The notes below the pieces were generated by a model. That model worked only from the letters and a program-made list of their open reading frames with translations, did no database searches and was not told the origin of the DNA. Below, piece after piece: positions 23,801-35,700 of a stretch of DNA of 64,000 bases; position 1 is the stretch's first letter; every line of letters starts with the position of its first letter. Both the position numbers and the translations under genes were made by a program. Source of the DNA: Doris montereyensis (lineage: Eukaryota > Mollusca > Gastropoda > Nudibranchia > Dorididae); the NCBI GenBank assembly GCA_037039925.1, contig JAXRKP010000138.1, positions 1-64,000 of the forward strand, given 5' to 3'.

Positions 23801-26800
23801 CTTTAACATGGACCAGGGGAAATTGATCTTTGCTTATGGTTTACTGGTACAACAAGGGAAACCTGTCTGAATTTAAAACTTTTGTGTTATTTTCTTTTGA
23901 TATTTTTACCTGCGTTTTTCTTGAAAATTATATTTTTCACACTAAAATTTTACTGAACGATTTGTATTATATTTGGCATACCGGTTCCTTTTGTTGATGT
24001 TAATAGAATGACGTCAGAGTTCTTTTATATCTTGTAAAATTTTTGAGATTAAAAAAATATTTGTAATAAAAATGCCATTTTTGTATATTCACGATATATA
24101 TTATTTTTAAAAATTCATTAAATAAAAACTATCCAAAATATTTTTTGAAAACCTGACGTCACTCTTTAGATATTGAATGGGAAAGACGATCTGCACAGGT
24201 TTTGAGTTCTTTTATATTGAATGGGAATGACGATCTGCACAGATTTTGAGTTCTTTTATTCATAACTAAGGAGGACATGGATTTTGAAAATTGGGTCAAA
24301 ATCCAAGATGACGGCCATTTCTATGGCAACGAAGGAAACTGCAAACTTTTCAATGATATAGGATGACTGTATTTGGACAGTTACTCGTGTACATTCTAAA
24401 AGCAAAAATCCAAATTCAAAAAAAAAAAAAATCACTTAAAAGGCGAAAGAAAAGATATTACTAATTTTAGACTTACATAGTTTGCGATTTTTACTGTCGA
24501 TATAGACTACATACATTTATGTAAACATCATATGATGTGATTTACCAAAGGAGTCACAGTAGGAAAAGTTAAAGTAATAAACAATGAAATTTGAAGATTC
24601 TGCTTGAAGAGACAGATTGAACACAGAAACCCAAAATATCACATGTCTCTTCAAATGGAATTTTCATTTTTTGCAGGTTTTTATTTGTACTGTGCAATAA
24701 TAATAATATATTATAGGTTTGTGTGTGGGTGAGAAACAGCATAGAATTGACCAATATAAGGTATTGTAATTGTGAATTAATTAAATAAGTTTTCTTTCTA
24801 TTTATATTGATATTTTTCTGTCATTTGGTTTTCACTTTTGTCATTGCTTCCAGTGGATGGCCTAATGTCACAAGCATTGATTACGGGCAACTTTGAAGCG
24901 GCAGTTGAAATGTGTATCAGTGAGAATAAGATGGCCGAGGCAATTCTTCTTGCTATTGCTGGTGGTCCAGAGTTGCTCATTCGAACTCAAAAGAAATACT
25001 TCCAGAAAAACAAATCTACGCTAGGCAGAGTGAGTCAAAACAAATTAAATGATTTGTGTTGGGATGTAATTGATAGTGTAATTTTATTTAAGTTATTTAT
25101 ATGTTATATATAACTCTTTTCTGTTATTTTCAAAGGTTTTATCAATTTATAGTCTTGAATTTGTTGAATTTTGTTTGGAATCTTTTTTTGTTGTTGTTTC
25201 TTCTTATTTAAAAAAAAAACTTTCTCTCCATTAGGAGTGTACACTATTTTGGTCATTTTTTGCGACACAGAAATTTTATTCTGTACTGCAGGCTTAAAAC
25301 TTGTCACGTTGTTAATCTGTTATCATTTGTATGACAATGAATAGATAATGATTCTTTTTGTTTTGATTTCTTGTCTTCAATCTCTTAGCTCATATCATCA
25401 GTTGTGACACATGACTGGGGTCACATTGTGGAAACTTGTGATTTGGATAACTGGAAAGAAGCCTTGGCTGTCATTTTGACATATGCTTTGCCGAGGAATT
25501 TTCTCTCCTGTGTGGTACGTATCATGCATGGGAAAGCCTCAATGCCGGGCAAACTCTTTTTTCCTTTAAGTCCAGAAATTTGTTGTCAACTGGTAGAAAA
25601 TCTCTCGAGATTTTAATGACTTAGTCAGGTTTATCTAATTAATGAAGGTTTTATCTGGATTGTATATGACTCATGATCTTTAATTTTGACTCTTTAATTT
25701 CAGTTCAGGTAGAAAATCATTCCTGAATGGTTACATAGATCAGATATAAGTCAACGGAACACTTCTTAATAGCTCATAAGTGACTGTAGAAGAGTTTGTA
25801 TAGCAATTTAGCTCGTAGGGATATGAGTAATTGGGTTTTGTTGACTGAAATTATTTCACATAATCGCTGACAATATGTTTCCTGATTACACTATTCACTG
25901 TTACAGATACCCTTGCACAACGACTAGAAAAGGAAAGGAATGGGGATCTGTCTTTGTATGCATCATTGTGCTACATATGCTCTGTAACGTGGATAAGTTT
26001 GTAGAGAACTGGGTCTTGAATACTGCTGATGGCAGTGCTCCCTAGCCCTCCAGGTAGTAGATTGTGCCCCCCCCTTCTTTATTATTATTTTTATTTATGT
26101 AAAAGTGTTGATAAGATAATTCTTAAATGTTTAAACCATCCAAATTATGACAGGAACGGATGTTCACCTGTGATTCAAGTTCGGTTTTCTCATCTTTTGA
26201 CAAATTAAAAATTGCTCTTGCCTGTATGGAATGAAAAATAATTTAAAAAATTAGGAATTTAAAAAGTTTTTATTCAGTCATACAATTTGGAATTCAGTTT
26301 TTAAAATACGTTTTAAAGCTCATGACTGAATGCAAAGGATGGTTTACATGCTTTACATCTTTTCTCTATTTTATCATTCTCATAGGATCTCGTAGAGAAA
26401 GTGATGGTTTTGCGCAGAGCTGTGGAACTCTCCAGAGGGTCAACACCAGATGTGTCTGGAGGAGCGTTGGCTGAGAAGTTGAGTCAGTACTCAGGCCTCC
26501 TGGCTGCACAGGGCAACTTGTCCACTGCTCTTGGTTACCTCAGTGATACCTCTGATGTAAAGCACTTTTCCTGATACAGTTTTTCCTCTTACGTTTGTCC
26601 AATTATAATTTTTTGCCATCATTTCTTGATCAATCATTGCTGTGTCTTTAAAAATGCCTGCCGACATAAATGAAAGCTTGAGATCCCACCTTTTGAAATC
26701 TGCTAGTTCAATTGTTTGTACTGACATTGATTTATTGATCATGAGTAGGAGTAGGCATCGTCCATTTATGGCAGGATGTAGTCTTCCGTAAATGCTGTCC

Positions 26801-29662
26801 AATGAGTATCGATCCCTGTTTCCCTTTGCCATGTTGCGCCCTCATCTTTTTTTATATCATCATACTATCTTGTCGGTGGTTTTCCTGGGTTTCTATGTCC
26901 CCTTACTTGGCTGCTATTCTGTACATCTGTTTGTCCATCTTTTGTCTTTGTACCTTGCCATGTGGCCACTGTACAATTTTCTTATCGTCACTCAGATGAA
27001 ACTTGCACTCCTAAAGGACCGGCTGGTGCGGGCTTTGGGACCAAATTCTGGCATTACCATGACAGCATCTCCCTATCAGCAAATCAATGTGTTGCCAGAA
27101 GGTTCACAGCCTGTACCACAGCATCCGCAGAATGCATCAAGGGGATACCAAGTCCAATCAGGCAGCCGAAACTTCCAGACTACGACCACCTCAACCACCA
27201 ACTACTACCACCAGAATGATTATAGCTATACACCTGTGTCATCGGCCACAAACACACATACATCGATGTATTCCTCCCAGCCGGTCTCTTCAGTGTCTGC
27301 CCCTTCTCACAAGGGTAACCTTTTTTATTCCTGTTCTTTTCTGTTATATTAATAATAAGATGGATTTATAGATGGCACCTATCTCGTTTGAGAGAACAAG
27401 CTCTAGGCGCTGTACATTAAAATCTCATTGAGGAAAAAAGGTTCAATGGACATAATGATATAGACAATATACGTATACATGATATTACAAATAGGCAGAA
27501 TATACAAACGCTCAACAATAACAAGGTGAAGCATTTTAAGAGTGGGCAAATAAAGCATTAAAGAATCACCTCCAAAAGAACTAGACAAATCTTTTCAATA
27601 GCCAAAAAGAAATTTCTTTAAATTCTTTTAAAAAACCCCAAGAGAGGGTGCTTCTCTGATAACCAGAGGCAATTTTTAATGTAGAATTTTGTGAAAATAG
27701 AAAAATCTTTAATTATTTTTCATTTTAACACAGATTACAAAAAATGTTAGCGATGTCTATTATGGCCATTAAATTTGGTTTGCTGATATGATTTCAATGA
27801 GTCTGGAGTGAGAGTTCAAAACATGCGGGAATGCTCTTTTTATGTTCAAAACTTTGTTTATCCTGGGGGTTTTTTCCAGGTCTGTCCCACAAGTACCCTC
27901 AGCCGGCCCAAAATTATGGAACAGATATGTACAGCCAGCCATCCTTTGGGAGTCCCAATTTCAACCAACCACAGCCTTTTTATAACACTAGTCAACCTCA
28001 TGGATACAAGTAGGAGATTTCTCATTGTCTTTGTGTGTGTTTCCCTTTACTTGGATTTCATGCCAAATTGTCTTGTTTTGCATGTCCTGTAGATTGTTCT
28101 TGTCTTTTTTTAGGGTGTCTGATCTCGCCATGTTGGTGAAAAGAATTTTTCAAGAATTGAATTTTGTCTTCACAAAAATGTGGGGAAATACAAAATTAGC
28201 TTTCCACTCCTACATAACATTTTGGTGTTACATATCATTTTCAATTTGATATTTCGCTTTTCTTTGTAGGAAAATTTAAATTGATGTGTTTTGACTTCTT
28301 TTCGAGGTTCTTAGATGTAATCTAATGTTTAGTAGATTTGTAAAAAAAACTTTTTTTTTTAAGGTAAAGCAATATTGGGGGGGGGGGTTTAAGTAAAATT
28401 TGTGAGAGCAATTGTATTCTTGAAAAGCAATAGAGATATTTAAAGAGTTTTTCCCCCTGTGAATGTCTGACTGATTTAAGTATTAACACATATCTTATAT
28501 AATTTAAAAAAAAACAACATTTCATGAGCAAATCTTAGGAATGACAATGATTTCAAACGTCAAATTACACATGGAGTAGTTAGAGAATCAATGTGGAATC
28601 CACAATGGCCTATCTAGAATTATGGCAACAGCTGTTTTACCTTTACTCCTGCCATTTGAGTCTTGAATTATTTATACGAATGAAGGCAGCCATGAGGACT
28701 TTGAAGCCTTGCCTCTACCAAACGACCGTAGTAAATAAATGTAACTATACCAGTTTGAGTCATTTAGCGCCAAATGCCTGTACCTAATAATATTTGATGA
28801 TTTGGTGATTGGATTTGCAGCCCTAATTCTTTCAAATTCATCATTCTATAACCTTATAAATGCATTTAGTGGTTTAAAGACCTGCTGTTACGAAGAGACA
28901 TTAAATCCTTGAGACACCATTTTAGCCATTTTCTTCAAAAAATTTTGGCCATTACATTTAGTAAAATACTGTCATCTAATAGATCTGTAACTAAACCAAG
29001 ACCAATGTGATTCAAATGTTCACAATCTTCGCCCGCTAGCCCATGTTTGTGTAAATTACTAGCCTATTGTATTTGTATTCTTGATGGGTAAGCAAAAGCA
29101 AAGCCTTAGCTACCATACTCGAAATGTCAAGCGAAAACAAAAGGTACAGTCAAATTTCCGTACCGGTAACAATGTTGACAATGACGTAGATCTAGAATCA
29201 AGGCCAGATCTAACTCTAGATAATGATACAACATAGATCTAGATCTAGAAGCAAGAGCAAAGTGAAAACGTGAGGTTCTGTCAACTTCACGTTACAATGT
29301 TGACAATGATGTAGATCTAGATTTAGAACCTGGACCAGATCTAGATAATAATACAAAAGCAAGAGCAGATTCTCTAGATATAGACCAATACCCGGTCCGA
29401 TCCCTGCATGAGGTAGACTTGAAATACGTTGTTATAGGAATGAGGCTTTGATTCAAGACCAAATAAATCTAGATCTAGACACAGCTCATCAAGACCTGCA
29501 TACAGATCAAGAGAATGCTATATATCTAGATCATTTCCTAATGCACAGAGACACCAGCTGTCTGTCATCGATTTCTAACATCAATTTCTAACTATTCATA
29601 GATTTGGATTCAAATAGATCTCCAGCATTGTTTATCCGTTTTGTAAATGAGTTGCTACACTA

Positions 29663-29739
<77 letters not shown>

Positions 29740-32700
29740 ATTGATGCACTTTTCTAAAACTAAGAAAACTTCATTTTAGTCTTTCATTTTGATTCTTGTC
29801 TCAATGCTCAAGGTGGTTTGTTAGATTTATCCATGGCTTTCCTTACAGCCCCCAACTACCCTGATGCTGGGCAACCCAATGTCAGCCTGTACAATCCTGT
29901 CAACACAGCAAATAGCAGTGCTACTTGCCAACCAGCCGACTTCCGCTGCTTCTACTGCTCCCTCCACTTATTCTTATCAAGACAAGCCTGCTGAGTGCAT
30001 GGAATGACCCGCCCATCATCAAGGAAAAACCAAAACCAGCGCCTTCAACAGTATGTCAATTCTGTCTACCAGTTCTCTCATCTATAAACATTTGAAAAGT
30101 TTGTGAAGCTAAGAAGAGTAAATTCTCATAGAATTGATATGAGACGGGCCATCTATTTGCTGTTATGTTTTTTGCTTTGTAAAGCCTTGCATCTTTCATA
30201 CCAGACATCTATCTGTTGAATTTCATCAACTTTAAAGCGTTCATAATGTTCAATGCGAATTATACCAAAGCGAAGGTCATGCTGATCTTTGCTGAATGTT
30301 CTGACTCTTCTCGTTGTTTCAGTTCAACAACGCGCCCATGCCCAATCTGTTTACCCCACAACAACCATCAGGTCCTGGGGATCACGCTCCTCCAGGGGCC
30401 CCATCCTTCCCAGGCCTTTACAATCCTGCTGAACATCAACCACAGGTATGGCGGGCAATGGCTAACAGTAAAAAGATTTTTTTTTGTGAGACAGCACCTG
30501 ATTAGTTATGTGCTGAGAGCCCTAATTGCATAAGTTACATGACCACTGTCCCCCCCCCCCCCCCCCACCCGACACCTTTTTTTTTTCTTTTAGAGGAAGA
30601 AATCTGACACTCCTGCACAAAGTGTTTTCCATATATTTTCTCCATCCCTTGTTCATTTTAAAATTGAAATTCTCCTTTACATGACTTCTTTTATTTCCTC
30701 CTGGCTATGGAAGTCATTCTGCAACTTTTTTTTTTTTTAAAACCTTTTTTTATTTATTTGAGTTTTATCTTTTTTTGTAACCACTTAATTTGTATCAGCA
30801 CAATAAATTTGATATGTTTCTAAGAAAAGGGTTTTCACTTGCCTGTCTCTGACAGCTGTGCTTGTTGTTCATGAAACTAAATCACAGTCCACAATACATC
30901 TGCATAGTCCATGTACTATTAACAGCTTCATGTGAGTGATTGCAAACAACTAACAAAGATTGAGCATGTTAATTGTCTGTGGAATGCACAACCGGCCTAT
31001 ACTCTGAAATTGTGAGCTCTGCAAAATATGTTGACAGAAGAAATTACTTACTAACTTCCATCATTTTAAAGTCTCGTTTTATTTTTCGAAAGTTGCTTTT
31101 TGAAATAATACAGCATCCCCGTATTTGTCCTAATAACTTTTTATGCAATGTCATCAGTATAAAAATGCAGAAGTTTTTGCACAAATGTAATACAGTCATG
31201 TCTACTCGTTATAAACAGGTAAAGGCAAATTGTAGGTTTGATTTGAGAGCACTTTGAGGCAGAAGCTGTAAATTTATGATAAGAAGAGGTAAGATAACTA
31301 ATGGGTGTAATGGAATGATATAAGGTGACAACCTAGAACATGAATTGCCTTGCAAATACTCAGTCAAGGAATACAAACGGTGAATTTCTTTTATAATTCT
31401 GCATTTGAGAGACAGAACTTTAGAGATACAAAACCATCAACCTCAGCGAAAGCTATATGAATGCCATTTTTAAGATGATGGGTAGTTTGAATCAGTTTTA
31501 ATGGAGAAACATCTCCTCAATAAAAAAAAAAAAAGAAAGTAAGAGGACATAAAATGTCATACCCAGCTCCTTTCAAATAAAGAAGGCAGATGTGATTGGT
31601 AACCGAGACAGCATAGTTGTTAACACGTAAAAGATTATTGAAATGTGAGTATTGTGAGAGGGGTTAGTTGTTTTGCATTTTAGGCAGATGAAGATTTTTT
31701 CTCTGCTATTTAAAAAAAAAACTTTCTTTAGTCACATCTATTTCAACATGGCACTTGTTGTTAATCAAACCTAGATGTTCAAGTTATAGGTGTGTTTGTT
31801 TGGTTTTTTAGACAAACAAAAGTAACTGAATTTTAAAAAATCTAACAGCCTATCTCTTTTTACTCAAATTTTGGGTGTCTCACCCAAACGCTGTTTAACT
31901 CTTCCAGGCGTCACAGCCCTATAACACCCTATGTATGGAGGATTCAATGCAGCTCCGGCCTCTCAGCCTGCTGGCCAAGCACCCACGTCACAGGTGAGAG
32001 CGTGATCCTACAAACAACTCGTAATGTCTTTTGATGCTAGTGGTAATGAGTTGGACAAGACAGGATTCTGAAGTGTAATCTATGGGCAGCATTATGTATA
32101 GTTCCTTTAAGGTCGTTACGGCTCATAGAGTAGCACTTACTCCCGGTTCCCATAACGTGAAGTGGAACAAGTGATACTTCGTTGCCTTCTGGACATGAAC
32201 CTTATCTGTCGCAGGTTTTTATTCTCAGCTGATGCTGGTACCTATTTTCACCTGTGTCGAAAGGGAAATGTGTATTTAGTCTTTCCAAAGGAGCACGTCA
32301 GACCTAACCTTGCCAAAAATCAAACCCAGGACCTCATGATCCCCAATTCGGCGATTTAATCACTAGGCTACTGACACCACATTGCCATCTGTTGCTTCTA
32401 GGCAGGAGAAAAACATCGCAATGTGTGATAACTTCAGTGGGGAAAAGTAGGCTTTGTCACGCTGAATAAATATTGTAAGGCAACAGAAGTCTGTGTTTGG
32501 ACGTTTTACTTGACTAGCATCCAATTCACCGTGCCCCCCCCCCCCCCTATGGTTCTCTTTTATTGCTGTATTAAGGTGTTAAACGGAGTCTTTACCATTA
32601 TTTTCTTCTATCATGATCGTATACTTATCATTTCATTCTTTATATTATTCTTATTACAGGTATAGGGTTATCTTTTGTTGTTTTACCTGTGTTTGATTTT

Positions 32701-35700
32701 GACATACTTTTACACAATTCCCTCAGCGGCCTTACAAATCTGCTACCTAGTATTTGGATCTAGATCTAAACAGAACCTTGTAGATTTTATGTTAATGTTT
32801 TGGGTCTAGAATTAGTTTCTTTTTGTCTACTTTTATTTCTGATTCATTTTACTTATTCACAGATCTTAAAGGTTCTGAGCATATGAGCTACTTTACACAT
32901 TAAATTAATTGTCACTGAGATAATATAGGGGGAAAATATCTCATATTGTATTTGAATACTAAATTTTACACAATTTTCAGTTTCAGTTAAAAGTCACATT
33001 CCGTTTTTTTGTTTTTATTCTCTGGCTTACATGTTGTTGCTGTTGTTTTGGATCTTTTTCCTCTTCAAATATCTAAAAGTAGACAAGACGTTTTTCAGAC
33101 TGGCAGGACCTGAATCTAGTTTTAGTGTCTGCACAGTATGTGAAGAATTTTCATAATTTCTTTAATAAACAGTGGTATCGTGACACTCATCTCTGGCTCA
33201 GACCAAGAATTTATTTTTGCCAATCTTAGTATTGAGCACTTGAAGGAAATGGACTGTAAAAATTGCATTGTTGTGTGTGCAGCAACCGTATCGTCAGTGT
33301 AAGGATTGTTGATTTTTTTTTAATAAAATCACAGACTTTCTTCCAAAGATTATTTGTTACTCATCTGTTTCATAGGGAAGGTATCCATGTTTTGGGGTTT
33401 CAACTCATTGTGATTTTGAAGATCCTTCCCAATATATCAATTTTGAGTCGCTGTTGAATTGTAGGTTGAGCAGCTTTGGTTTTCAAAAAGGCACAAAACT
33501 TCGCACTTCCTGTACTTGTAGAATAATGGTGTATTAGCTGTTTTTTATTGTCAAAGGTTTTGTCTTTCTATATCTCAATCCGCCACCATGAGAACATTTT
33601 GGGGTTTTCGGCTTGAGGTTTTGGTGGGTTGCTTTTAATAATATAACTATGGACACAAACTTGACATTACGGCGCCATAAAACAAAGACAAGACAACAAT
33701 TAAAGGGGAAAAAGGAGAAACTAGATGTGCACCAGATGGACTGGTGCAGTGGAAAGTGTTTGTGCTATGAAATGAAAATGTACCGCATAAACTGCCTTTT
33801 TTTATTTGTTTGAATTGTATTGTAACATTTACTTTGTATCATAACATTTTTCTACAGGACACACGTTACTTTGAGATCCTGTCTTTTAATGCTTGCTTAG
33901 CTTCTTAAAAACTTACATGTAAACTAACCCATGAAGCACTTTTGATTGTAAATTTCTATTGCTTTATTATGTTATATAACTTGAATCTTTTTTTGTTGGT
34001 GATTTTTATAAAGTAATTTCAAAGGGGAAATTCCTTTTTCTTTTTTTTTCTTTCTTTTTTTTTTTTTTAGATAGGAAGGAGTGCTATTGCTGTGTGGATA
34101 TGTCATTAACACATTGAACCGATATAACATATGCTCTGAATGCATTTCTTGTCTACAGTCTCTCTAAATGTTTATGGTTTTGCATTTTGAAGCATTTATT
34201 TACATTACTTGTTTTGTTTTGTTTTTTGGCTAGGTGTATGTCTGTTTGTCGATACCATTGATCTCATTGAATTGCTTGACACAAATTTAACTTTGAATGT
34301 AGAACTGACCACTAAGTAATACTAAGTGTAGAGAGATAAAAAATAGAACAAAACTCTTTAATGAACACAGCAAGGATCATGCTCTCACAAAGGCAGGGAA
34401 GATGGGGGGTTGTAATAAATATAGATCAAGTTTGAGTGCACAGGTTGCTAAATGATGTGACTGGCATTAATATGATTTCCAATTATCATCTGATTACATT
34501 GGTTTAGTGAGTGCATTATGGTTAGTGCATGGTGATCTTACTGTGTTTTGTTCACCACCACAAAGACCATAACACAGCACCTCCTGCCAATCACATAGAG
34601 CTATAATATAAAGTTCTTGTTATCTTTGATTTTGCAATAGATTGCTTTTTGCCACATTCGTCTTCACTCATATGTGCCTTAAAGTTTACTTTTAAATACA
34701 AAATTTGCTGGCTTGAAATGCTGTGCTTTTTCCAGTTGTTTTTTTCTTTTGAGGTGGGGTTTTTTTTTTTGGGGGGGACACTAGTTTGCCATATCTCCAT
34801 CATTTAAAGATTCTATATTGTCTGTTTCTATATGTAACATGTGATATCTTGACTATTTTCCGTCATTTTCACTGCAAGCTTCATTCTGAAGAAGTATAAT
34901 ATCACACAAGTTTTTCGCCAACAATGATTACTCACTCAATGGAAGTTGTTGGGGTCTTTTTCAGTGTCTTTATTATAACTATTAGTCTATTTTACATTTT
35001 CTGTCATGTCTTTATCTCATGCCCTTATCTACAAATCTTGACACCTCATATACTAAGTACACGGGCAGTTGACAGGGTAGATCCTACTTCTTCATATATT
35101 CCTTCATGCGTCTTTTATCTTGCTTGTTTCTATCAATTCACCCTGAGATCAGCCTACATGGTGGCCAGGTTGAATTCTCATCAAACCAAATGTTTACACA
35201 TGTATACACTTTGATGAATGTGAACCAACATTTGGTCCTCTCTTGTAGCCCCAACCGACCCAGAGCCCTCTAAGCCTGTGCCAAAGGGACCCATTCCTGC
35301 TGAACACCAAGTTGTGCAAGACACTCTGGACAAACTGGTCAACAACTGTAGTCAGCGTGCGCCAAATGCGGTAAGCTGCGTGGAATCGTGTCGCATGATG
35401 CTGGGTTGAGTAGGTTGGGGTTTTTTTTAAGATGGAAAAACCAGGCTGTAAACGTTATATATGTAGATCATAGATCCCAGATATAACTGGGGTTTTTTGG
35501 GTTTCTTTTACACAGAGATCTTATACTCAGATGTTATATCAATGGTGAAAGTCGCAAAACCATGTACGTCTAAAAGACCTTTTTTCCGCTTTTTGAATAT
35601 TAGAAGCCCCTATTCTTCATCTAGTTTGGATTCCATGGCACAAGAACCAATAGAAACCCGTATAATAACCATATGAGCAATCAGAGTATCCCTGTTGGGT

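Larger units (their letters stand above)
17758..24853 (+). other. SEC31 introns 7-14
   Basis: Intron 7 (17758-18714) contains a LINE 3'-end fragment. Intron 8 contains one copy of the ~130-bp interspersed repeat. Intron 9 (19978-21903) contains the 1-kb TTAA element, the long TTC tract and another 130-bp repeat. Introns 10-13 are short and plain. Intron 14 (23717-24853) has a 44-bp tandem duplication and a YY1/X-box motif at 24303-24330. Confidence 0.8.

Noticed and set aside
32090..32400. A functional tRNA gene on the minus strand
   Set aside because: Box A and box B words are present, but the acceptor and T stems do not pair and a long SINE body follows.
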